Assembly (NCBI GenBank): GCA_965222895.1
Contig: CBDCVB010000001.1
Span: 1,482,545 to 1,546,544, forward strand
DNA: 64,000 nt
From: Bin87 sp965222895
GTDB taxonomy: Bacteria > Chloroflexota > Dehalococcoidia > Lucifugimonadales > UBA3495
Reading direction: 5' to 3'
In this document: one piece after another, positions 51,718 to 58,467 of the stretch
Position numbering within the stretch: the first letter of the stretch is position 1
How the letters are laid out: each line of letters starts with the position of its first letter
Made by a program: the position numbers and the translations under genes
The notes under the pieces: generated by a model
Database searches by the model: none
Told to the model about the DNA's origin: nothing
What the model saw: the letters and a program-made list of their open reading frames with translations, nothing else

Positions 51718-52089
51718 TCAGCCGCTCAACACGTCCTGCATCTTTGCGGCGTACTGCTCGTGTAGGACAAGATCATCGCTGTACGGCGGCCACGAGAACC
51801 TCGCCATTGCGAGGATGGCTGGCTCGTTCGTCGTGCTGACCACTTCCATCCATATCTGGATGAACCCGGCGGCAGAAAGGTATGCGTAGGCTTGGAACGA
51901 TGTGTCCTCGTCGACCTTATGCGTCAGGACTCCCATGCCCTTGTTCCGGCGCGCTTCGATGATGTTATCGAGGTCCATGTCGTCCATCGCCGTCTTGAAT
52001 TCGTCTTGGCCGTATTGGGTGTCAGCCACGTTTGCTTGGTAGAGAATCGTGAAGCGGTCGCTGTCATTGGTGGTCCTAGTGGTTGTCAT
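51718..52089 (-). CDS. Hypothetical protein, 123 aa
   Basis: Starts MTTTRTTNDSDRFTILYQ. Pattern of a small alpha/beta fold: FTILYQANV, FKTAMDDMDLDNIIEARRNK, SFQAYAYLSAAGFIQIWMEV, ending in a helix (LHEQYAAKMQDVLSG). No catalytic motif seen. It belongs to the minus-strand accessory run. Confidence 0.55.
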   Translation of the reverse strand: MTTTRTTNDSDRFTILYQANVADTQYGQDEFKTAMDDMDLDNIIEARRNKGMGVLTHKVDEDTSFQAYAYLSAAGFIQIWMEVVSTTNEPAILAMARFSWPPYSDDLVLHEQYAAKMQDVLSG

Positions 52090-52143
52090 TATCATGCTCC
52101 GTGCGTTCTGGCATCCGATATCCGGATGGCGTCCTCGGTTACT

Positions 52144-52407
52144 TTACGTTGCCGCTCTGCTCGTCGGGCATGGCCGGTGCTGCCCCCGGCTGAACTGCCG
52201 GGCCGTGGCCCACATCCCGATCGAAACAACCGGGATTGCGACCAGGAGCATAAGCAGTCGCGAGTCGGTGAAGACTTCCGCGACCGCGCTGGCTCCCACG
52301 GCGCAACCGACTCCGATGGCGAATCCGACCGCCTTCTGCCGGAACTGCTCGCCCTTTGCCCTGTCGGTCAGGCTCCTGGTCACTGAGACCATGGCCGTCC
52401 GTGTCAT
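52144..52407 (-). CDS. Small membrane protein, 87 aa
   Basis: Two hydrophobic segments (AVGFAIGVGCAVGASAVAE, LLMLLVAIPVVSIGMWATA) linked by a short loop, with basic ends. AGGAGAACGCCCC precedes the ATG. Function unknown. Confidence 0.5.
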   Translation of the reverse strand: MTRTAMVSVTRSLTDRAKGEQFRQKAVGFAIGVGCAVGASAVAEVFTDSRLLMLLVAIPVVSIGMWATARQFSRGQHRPCPTSRAAT

Positions 52408-52444
52408 GGGGCGTTCTCCTCGCCGCGAGATGGGCTAATTTGGT

Positions 52445-52747
52445 TCAGTAGCTGGCGCCGTATTCCCGAGGCTCAATGTTGCCGGGGTTGCGCGGGACTC
52501 GGACGACGAACCTTTGTCCGTCGTAGTTTACGGTGAAGTACACTTACTCGGTGGTCCAGATGAAGAACGGCATTGGATCATCGCTGCCGTACTTTATGTC
52601 GACCTCTTCGTTAAGCCATTCCTTACCCGGTGGCGCGCGGTTTGCCGGTATGGAGGTGTGGACGATGTTGTCGAACGAGTCGTCATCGCTCATCGCCTTT
52701 ACGATCATTCGGCGCCACGTTGACAGGTGCTGGTGTTGAGGCTTCAT
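52445..52747 (-). pseudogene. Hypothetical protein with in-frame TAA
   Basis: Reads MKPQHQHLSTWRRMIVKAMS to DPMPFFIWTTE, then TAA at 52546-52544, then the same frame continues VYFTVNYDGQRFVVRVPRNP to EYGASY at 52445. The downstream stretch is clearly protein-like, so this is a nonsense mutation in a gene of about 99 codons. Confidence 0.55.
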
Positions 52748-52787
52748 GATGATAATTGCAAACTTCTGTGCAGTTGGGGATGGGCGT

Positions 52788-53549
52788 TCAGTGCCGCGGG
52801 TAGTCCAATGTGGTGAAGTTTTGGCTGGTCAGAGGGCCTCCGCAGAGGTTCTGGCTGGTGCGGTAGGCGGCCAGCCTGATGCGTTCTAACAGCCACTCTG
52901 ACCACTGGTTCCAACTGCCGTCGTTCAGGAGACGGTAGTACTGCTGGCGTTGCCACCAGATGTGGCGGCTGATTGCTATGGGTGCCTGCAGGGTTTGGCA
53001 AATCAGCAGCCGTCCGGTGCGGCCGTTGCCGTCGGCAAATGGGTGAATCGTCTCAAATTGACGGTGCCCCCAGATGGCTCGCAGCAGGGGGTCGGGCTCA
53101 GACTGCATCCATTCGATGAGCTGATTCATGAGCTGTGGGACGTGGTAATGGTGCGGTGGCGTCCAGTTGCCGATGGTCACGCCCAGGTTGCGGTAGTGGC
53201 CTGGCCTGATGCGGGGGTCTGGGTGTTGTCGCATGAGCGCAAGGTGCCAATCGGTCACATCTGCGGGGTTTTGGGAGTGTAGTGCCTGCTGGAGGGCTTG
53301 GTATAGAGCATTGGCGTAGTTGCCCGGTTGCGACGGGTCCTGTTCGATGTTCTCAATCAGTGACGACGTGTGGGCTTCGGTCATGAGCACTTGGTGTACT
53401 CGGCTTGGTTCTGCGTGGAGTGCGGTTCGCTGCAGTATCTGGACTGCTCGGCGGGTCCGGTCGGCGTTCAGCGAATCGAGGCGGACGTGTGGTGGCGGTG
53501 GTGCGAGCCACTCCGTTCTGAGAGATTCTTCATGTGAGTTCCTGTTCAT
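52788..53549 (-). CDS. Fic family protein (AMP-transferase type)
   Basis: 253 residues. The Fic core motif HPFADGNGRTGR (near residue 171) is complete, with catalytic His and the phosphate-binding loop. The N-terminal inhibitory helix motif SSLIEN (near 62), of the (S/T)xxxE(G/N) type, marks a self-inhibited class II enzyme. Fic proteins transfer AMP or other nucleotides to Tyr/Ser/Thr of target proteins. No separate antitoxin is seen, in keeping with the built-in inhibitor. There is no clear ribosome site: the TnpB-type end motif stops about 7 nt before the ATG. Confidence 0.9.
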   Translation of the reverse strand: MNRNSHEESLRTEWLAPPPPHVRLDSLNADRTRRAVQILQRTALHAEPSRVHQVLMTEAHTSSLIENIEQDPSQPGNYANALYQALQQALHSQNPADVTDWHLALMRQHPDPRIRPGHYRNLGVTIGNWTPPHHYHVPQLMNQLIEWMQSEPDPLLRAIWGHRQFETIHPFADGNGRTGRLLICQTLQAPIAISRHIWWQRQQYYRLLNDGSWNQWSEWLLERIRLAAYRTSQNLCGGPLTSQNFTTLDYPRH

Positions 53550-53555
53550 CTTGGG

Positions 53556-53685
53556 AAATTTCTCTACTGCTTAAGTGCTGCGAGTTCGTGTGTACAACGC
53601 TGGCCCGACCGAGGGCGGGGTTTGTTGCGCTTGTTGACCACAGGGGTCTCCGGCGGTACACCCAGGCTAATGTCTCCTGCCCTGG
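53556..53685 (-). ncRNA. TnpB right end / omega RNA 3' part (copy R1)
   Basis: Minus strand from the end of the tnpB remnant to GCAGTAGAGAAATT. It shares about 120 bp with 55387-55510, including GTGTACCGCCGGAGACC, a GACC-x5-GGTC hairpin, GTGGTCAACAAGCGCAA, AACCCCGCC and the terminal motif. This is the region that yields the TnpB guide RNA; the guide would be the DNA just after it, here the start of the Fic gene. Confidence 0.65.
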
Positions 53686-53812
53686 CCCGGATATTTTCAG
53701 CCGCATTGATCTCGGCGTTCGTTTGGTGTCGACAGCTTGTGCTGTGGTAGCCACTTTTTGAGGTCGTGGCGCGGTACTGTAGCTTGGCTGGACTGACTTT
53801 CGTAACCTGCAT
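53686..53812 (-). pseudogene. tnpB C-terminal remnant (zinc-ribbon/RuvC-III)
   Basis: Reads YHSTSCRHQTNAEINAAENI then RARAGDIS. The NAEINAAENI block is the RuvC-III end of TnpB, including its Asp/Glu position. The first CxxC pair is already lost. Only about 40 codons survive. Confidence 0.65.
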
Positions 53813-53840
53813 GGTGTTTGCTTGCTTTTCCAGATCCGTG

Positions 53841-53853
53841 GAGTAGCGAAATC
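53841..53853 (+). repeat. Dispersed end motif GAGTAGCGAAATC
   Basis: Exact 13-mer in plus orientation, opposite to the neighbouring tnpB remnant. It lies between CCAGATCCGTG and GTCTGGATC, which could pair around it. Confidence 0.5.
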
Positions 53854-53976
53854 GTCTGGATCAGTGGAGCTGTCCCCAAGCTTATCGCAGAACACAGTCA
53901 GATTTGCCGGGAGCTATGTCTCGTCGTTTCGATCTCCGAGTTGCCGTGGGTGGTGGCCAGTTGCCTTGAATTGCCG

Positions 53977-54129
53977 TTACTTAATTTCTCCACGTAGCCG
54001 CAGCGCCATCATGATGTTCTTGGCGCGTTTTCGCCTAGCTCGGCTTGGTATGCCCTTGTTGGCCCTGCGGTGCTGACGTTTGCGAGGGTTCCTTTCCACG
54101 CTGGAGTAGGCTCGGTGCCCAGTTTGCAT
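53977..54129 (-). CDS. Small highly basic protein, 50 aa
   Basis: ATG 54129 with CACAGGAACAAG upstream. The sequence MQTGHRAYSSVERNPRKRQH continues with RRANKG and RARRKRAKNIM: about a third Arg/Lys, so it probably binds nucleic acid. It ends in an amphipathic helix (MMALRLRGEIK). Its upstream DNA contains the degenerate terminal repeat at 54148. Confidence 0.45.
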   Translation of the reverse strand: MQTGHRAYSSVERNPRKRQHRRANKGIPSRARRKRAKNIMMALRLRGEIK

Positions 54130-54147
54130 GGTCTTGTTCCTGTGCGG

Positions 54148-54165
54148 TAGGATAGTTCAAGTAGT
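54148..54165 (+). repeat. Degenerate terminal repeat TAGGATAGTTCAAGTAGT
   Basis: 16 of 18 bases match the iscB-element terminal repeat. The inner palindrome TACGGAATCCGTA follows at about the same spacing as in the other ends. No partner end or iscB sequence is next to it. Confidence 0.6.
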
Positions 54166-54215
54166 GATTGAGAATACGGAATCCGTAATTGCTGCCGCGT
54201 TGTGTGCGGGAATAG

Positions 54216-54237
54216 GCGTATCATCTAGATGATACGC
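54216..54237. promoter_or_regulatory. 22-bp perfect palindrome (operator candidate)
   Basis: GCGTATCATCT followed by its exact reverse complement AGATGATACGC, in a 340-bp region (54130-54469) without a good gene. Perfect palindromes of this size are typical operators for dimeric repressors. It could control the small basic protein gene on the minus strand. Confidence 0.45.
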
Positions 54238-54469
54238 ATGGTGTCCACTCGCAGGCTGTCTACCAAGAGGGTAGGGGCCCGGTTGACGCCGGCGGTTGTT
54301 GAACCGGGGTGCCTGGTGGCGTATTCGGGAATGGCGGGTGCGGCGGTGTTGTTGGCACCGGGTAAGCATTGCCCTTATGGCACCGGCGCGGTACTTGATC
54401 TCCAGAGCAGCTAGGATAGTACGTGTCCCTGCTTGGTCGTCGGTGGTGATGGTTCGGCGTGAGTTTTCC

Positions 54470-54748
54470 TTAGACTTCGTGGGTGGCAAGTGACACCATG
54501 CTCATGACGTAGGCCATGCTGTTGAGGTAGCGTTTGGCTGTCAGCGGGTTGCCGTCTTCCAGTGCCTTGAGGGCGTCTTCCGCCTCTTGGGCGGCGTGTG
54601 CGGTGGTTTCCGAGACTACGGCAATTGCCTTTCTTAAGTCTTCTTGTTGTTCATCTTCCGATAAGGATAGCATGTCTATTGCCGAGTTGTTGAATTCTCT
54701 GAACGAGTCCAAGAGTTGCTGGCCGTCGAAGGGCGTTTTGTGTTCCAT
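54470..54748 (-). CDS. Hypothetical helical protein, 92 aa
   Basis: Acidic, nearly all-helical sequence (QQLLDSFREFNNSAIDMLSL, EDLRKAIAVVSETTAHAAQE, TAKRYLNSMAYVMSMVSLAT). It resembles small coiled-coil or HEPN-like helical proteins, but no active-site residues are recognisable. Next gene after the macrodomain gene on the same strand. Confidence 0.55.
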   Translation of the reverse strand: MEHKTPFDGQQLLDSFREFNNSAIDMLSLSEDEQQEDLRKAIAVVSETTAHAAQEAEDALKALEDGNPLTAKRYLNSMAYVMSMVSLATHEV

Positions 54749-54883
54749 TTTTCCTCTTCTTCTTCAGTTTAATGTTTACTTGCCGTCTCTCGATTCACTC
54801 ATCGAGCTAGTTTCGCCATTTTCTCGAAGCAGGCTGGCCGCGTGATGCCTAATTTCATGTGCTTTGCCATAATTTTGCTACAT

Positions 54884-55369
54884 TCAGCGTGGCATGAAGA
54901 CGACGGTGCGTATTTCAGGGTGGGCGGCTGCGTGTCGGTCGATTGTTTCCTTCACTTGGTGCCAGGGCAGTCCGCCCAGTCCGGTGCCTAGTGCCGGTAT
55001 CCCGACACTCGTGATGTCAAGGGCTTCGAGTTGCTGGTACATGCTGTCCAAGCCTTGGTCAATCCACTCTAGCCTTGACGGTTTTTTCCAGTGGACCTTA
55101 GTCGCTAGGTTGACGACGTAGTGAGGCTTTCGTTCTGATTTGGTCGGCATTATCTGCGGGTTGCTGACCGTCAGCGTGCCGCTTTGGCAGGCTTTGCGGT
55201 ATGGGCTGACTATCCCTGGGTAACGCTTGGCGAACTGTTGGGCAAGTCCCTTGCCCATGATGCCGGCGCAGTTGACGGGGTTCACGACTGCGTCGAGGTC
55301 GTTGGCCTGCAGGATGTCGCCTCGTCGGTTCTCGGAGCCGTGTGTAGATTGCTTGACCAAAATTGTCAC
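54884..55369 (-). CDS. Macrodomain protein (DarG N-terminal-like)
   Basis: 161 residues from GTG 55369, with AAGGACAG just upstream; the open frame to 55474 reads through TnpB right-end DNA. Macrodomain features: GDILQANDLDAVVNPVNCAG (ADP-ribose-binding Asn), GIMGKGLAQQFAKRYPG, and GIPALGTGLGGLPW near residue 130. The NPVNCxGxMGKGLA pattern is that of DarG-type macrodomains, which remove ADP-ribose from DNA thymidine added by DarT. No darT is visible. Near a NADAR and a Fic gene. Confidence 0.85.
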   Translation of the reverse strand: MTILVKQSTHGSENRRGDILQANDLDAVVNPVNCAGIMGKGLAQQFAKRYPGIVSPYRKACQSGTLTVSNPQIMPTKSERKPHYVVNLATKVHWKKPSRLEWIDQGLDSMYQQLEALDITSVGIPALGTGLGGLPWHQVKETIDRHAAAHPEIRTVVFMPR

Positions 55370-55386
55370 CTTCTGTCCTTTTTGGG

Positions 55387-55510
55387 GAATTTCTCTACTG
55401 CTTGTGCGGAGCCAGTTCGTGCGTACAGCGCCGGTTCCGCCTGGCGGCGGGGTTTTATTGCGCTTGTTGACCACACTGGTCTCCGGCGGTACACCTAGGC
55501 TAGTGGTTTC
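55387..55510 (-). ncRNA. TnpB right end / omega RNA 3' part (copy R2)
   Basis: Same blocks as R1 at 53556-53685, with paired changes in the stem CCGCC-GCCA-GGCGG and in GCGGA/TCCGC, which suggests a conserved RNA fold. It ends GCAGTAGAGAAATTC, 18 nt before the macrodomain start codon. Confidence 0.65.
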
Positions 55511-55700
55511 CTGCCCTAGCCAGGATTTTCAGGTCCTGGTGCTGGATATTGTTCGCGGCATTGATGTCGGCATTCACCGCATGACTGTGGCCCAGACACT
55601 GGAATATTGCTTGGCTGACTCGGTTGCCGTCATCGACATACCCGCATGATGAACACTGTTGCCTCGTGTGGTGGGCGGGCACGGCTATGAACTTGTGCCC
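55500..55700 (-). pseudogene. tnpB C-terminal remnant with zinc ribbon
   Basis: Reads HHTRQQCSSCGYVDDGNRVS and NADINAANNI, the TnpB zinc ribbon followed by the RuvC-III block. The second Cys pair is reduced (CLGHSH). The frame cannot be followed past about 55700 on the N-terminal side. Confidence 0.75.
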
Positions 55701-55831
55701 GTACCACTAGGACTTGTACTCCAGCTTGGTGCGAAGCCCGTGCCAGCCCTGCGTGAGGATTGCGCGTTCAGGTCAGCTTTCTGCCTGACGTTCAGCCATT
55801 GCACGAGTGGTTGGCGAGTTTCTCGATTTTC

Positions 55832-56300
55832 TCAAATTGTTCCGATTGGAGACCGATAAAGCGAGAAATCAGGGATGCTAAGAGGTTCAACCCTCAACAG
55901 AGTTTCCGACGTTTCCAGTTTTACCCGTTCGCGAAGTTGCATGAGCAACCTGCCCAAGACATTGATTCCAACGAGGGTTTGATAGTCCACTGGCTTGGCG
56001 CCCCAGAAGTCATCGCGTCGGGAGTGTTCAACTATTGGCAACTTGCCGGTTTCCAGCAATAGCTCGCTGAACGAGTCCCAATTCTGGGCGAGTTTTACTT
56101 CCAAGCACCAGCGCATAATCTTCACCCGAACCGCATTCCAATCAGGGCGAGATTGATTGAGGTGTGGCCTGCCGTTCATTTTTGCTGACATTGGGCTTTT
56201 CTGTGCGATGATGAGACGTTGCACATCTGGCTTATGAGGAAATCGACACGCTTGGTACAATGCCTCAGAAGTACGTATGTCAACACCGTTTACGACTAAG
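55832..56300 (-). pseudogene. NADAR-domain protein, N-terminus cut by IS1380
   Basis: Contains SEALYQACRFPHKPDVQRLI, AQKSPMSAKMN, RPDWNAVRVKIMRWCLEVKL, DDFWGAKPVDYQTLVGINVL and a C-terminal tail: the core of the NADAR (YbiA/DUF1768) fold. NADAR enzymes hydrolyse N-glycosidic bonds, and some reverse ADP-ribosylation of guanine in DNA. The first 20-30 residues (usually with the FxxFS start) are replaced by IS1380 DNA from 56301. Confidence 0.8.
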
Positions 56301-58023
56301 CCCCAATCCACCGAAAAGATGAGCGTGGCATCGTGGTGAAGGGGTGAGAAAGTGCTCCCGGCTTCGGGGATAATGGTTTTTGAAACAGAAAACCACCCTG
56401 AAACAAGGAGCGCCCAATAAATGCTACCACCTGAGCGCCCCGACCGCATCCACGTCGCCTTCGACGATCACCGTCTGGTGTCCAACGCTGGGCTGCTGCT
56501 GCCGATCACTTTGGCCCAGCACCTGAGACTGCGTGAACTCGTCGACGACCACGTTGACCTCGCAGATGCGCCGGGGCGGGCGAATGCGGGAGACAAGATG
56601 CTGACCCTGGTGGCATCCGCGCTGGCTGGCGGCGACTGCATTGACGACGCCGACGTGTTGCGCACCGGGGGAACCGCCCAGACCCTGGGCTGCGTAGTCA
56701 AGGCGCCATCCATCCTGGGGACGTTCCTGCGCAGCTTCCGGTGGGGCCACGTCCGCCAATTGGATCGGGTCAGCCGCGAGCTGCTGGCACGGGCCTGGTC
56801 GGCTGGGGCCGGACCCGGCGACGCGCCATTCACCATCGACCTGGATTCGACGATCTGCGCGACCTATGGTCTGGCCAAGGAGGGGGCGCGCGACCACGGC
56901 TACACGGGCAAGAGGGGCTATCACCCGCTGTTGGCCGTGGCCGCTGGCACCGGCGACGTGCTGATGGCCCGGCTGCGCGAGGGCCGGGCCAACACCGCTC
57001 GGGGTGCCGCCCACTTCCTGAGGGAGACGGTGGGGCGGGTGCGCTACGCCGGGGCCAGGGGACAACTCACGGTGCGGGCCGACAGCGGCTTCTACACCCA
57101 CGCCATCGTCGCCGCCTGCCGCCGGATGGATGTCCGCTTCTCCATCACCATCCGCCAGAGTGCTAGCCTGCGCAGTCTCATCGAGGCCATACCCGAGCAG
57201 GACTGGACGCCCATCCCCTACTGGATGGAGGGTGCCGCCGCTGTGGCCGAAACCAGCTACACTCCCTTCCAGAGCAAGCCGGACGCCGCGCCGGTGCGGC
57301 TCATCGTCCGGCGGGTGAAGCCCACGCCCGGTTCCCAGTTGGCCCTCTTCGCCACCTACCGCTATCACGGCTTCATCACCGACCGGGAGGGGGAAACCCT
57401 GGCACTGGAGGCCGACCATCGGCGCCACGCCGAGATCGAGAACGCCATCCGAGACCTCAAGTACGGCGTGGGGTTGAACCATCTCCCCTCGGGCCGCTTC
57501 CCCGCCAACGGCGCCTGGCTGGCGGTGCAGGTGATCGCCCACAACCTGGCACGCTGGACGGCGCGCATCGGTCTGGGCGAGCAGATCGTGACCACCAAGA
57601 CCCTGCGACGCCGCTTCTTTTCCATGGCCGGAAGGCTCACCCGCTCGGCGCGCCGCCTCACTTTGCATCTGCCCCAGCGTTGGCCCTGGGAAGCCCAGTT
57701 CAGTGGCGCCCTCGCCAGATTCCGAGCGCTGCCTCTCCCCTCCTGACGGCGCACGACCGCCACTGACCCGCCATCCGGCCAACTGAACGTCCCCGCAAAC
57801 TCGCACCAGCTCGGTCCGCGAGCATCTCTTGCTGCGTCTTATCCCGCCATCTCGCTCGCAACAACCACTGTAGGCCGACATCGTCGCCCCCAAAAACGCC
57901 TGCAGACCGCCGCCAACCCCCCCCTCTACCCGAATTCGAGCCCGGGCCATCGCGTTTGTAATTTCCTCACACCCCCTTCCAGTGTTCTCACTCCCTCAGT
58001 CCGTGTCCATCGGTGGATTCGGG
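56301..58023 (+). mobile_element. IS1380-family element, copy 2
   Basis: Ends CCCCAATCCACCGAA and CGGTGGATTCGGG. Unlike copy 1 the flanks (CTAAG left, TTTAG right) do not form a duplication, so the DNA on the two sides was probably joined by recombination after insertion. Confidence 0.85.
56421..57746 (+). CDS. IS1380-family transposase, intact
   Basis: 441 residues from ATG 56421 after ACAAGGAGCGCCC. DDE-type core: FTIDLDSTICATYGLAKEGA (first Asp), VRADSGFYTHAIVAA (second Asp) and the downstream HRRHAEIENAIRDLKYGVGL with the Glu of the Y-(2)-R-(3)-E type motif. No interruptions, so probably functional. A minus-strand frame of 508 codons over the same DNA is a shadow. Confidence 0.9.
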   Translation: MLPPERPDRIHVAFDDHRLVSNAGLLLPITLAQHLRLRELVDDHVDLADAPGRANAGDKMLTLVASALAGGDCIDDADVLRTGGTAQTLGCVVKAPSILGTFLRSFRWGHVRQLDRVSRELLARAWSAGAGPGDAPFTIDLDSTICATYGLAKEGARDHGYTGKRGYHPLLAVAAGTGDVLMARLREGRANTARGAAHFLRETVGRVRYAGARGQLTVRADSGFYTHAIVAACRRMDVRFSITIRQSASLRSLIEAIPEQDWTPIPYWMEGAAAVAETSYTPFQSKPDAAPVRLIVRRVKPTPGSQLALFATYRYHGFITDREGETLALEADHRRHAEIENAIRDLKYGVGLNHLPSGRFPANGAWLAVQVIAHNLARWTARIGLGEQIVTTKTLRRRFFSMAGRLTRSARRLTLHLPQRWPWEAQFSGALARFRALPLPS

Positions 58024-58345
58024 TTTAGAAGCCTACTGCGCTACGAAAGGATGGCCTACCCAGGTGATCCGTGACCTGGGTAGTGGTATGAACTACCGGA
58101 AGAAAGGTTTGCAGGAGCTGCTGGAACTGATCCTTCACCGGAAGGTAGAGCGACTCGTGATTACGCACAAGGATCGCCTGTGGCGCTTCGGTGCTGAGTT
58201 GGTGTTCACGCTGTGCGAGTTGCAGGGCATTGAAATCGTGCCCATCTATCAGGGTGAGCAGCCGAGTTTCGAGGAAGAGTCGGCCCAGGACGTTCTGGAA
58301 ATCATCCATCGGCGCCCATCGGGTCCACCAGCGACTGCTCCGTGA
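58024..58345 (+). pseudogene. IS607-type serine resolvase (TnpA) fragment
   Basis: Reads EAYCATKGWPTQVIRDLGSG, LQELLELILHRKVERLVITH, KDRLWRFGAELVFTLCELQG and EEESAQDVLEIIH, the catalytic-domain core of IS607 TnpA recombinases. The N-terminal MerR-type DNA-binding part with the start of the resolvase domain is cut by IS1380, and the C-terminus is lost after about 58318. Confidence 0.8.
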
Positions 58346-58467
58346 GGTAGTGCTTGTTCTCGGACAACTGATTTGGCGGTAGGTGTGCCACGCCCGGCAG
58401 ACGCGGCGGGGCCAGGCAAATCTGCTGGTCCCGCTCGCGGTTCGGTTATTCGCCTGCGGCGGCCTGG

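Noticed and set aside
53686..55700. CRISPR-like repeats around 53.6 and 55.4 kb
   Set aside because: There are only two long similar segments, with tnpB remnants and no short regular repeat-spacer pattern; no CRISPR array was found anywhere in the window.
56424..57950. 508-codon minus-strand frame
   Set aside because: Antisense shadow of the intact IS1380 transposase in GC-rich DNA.
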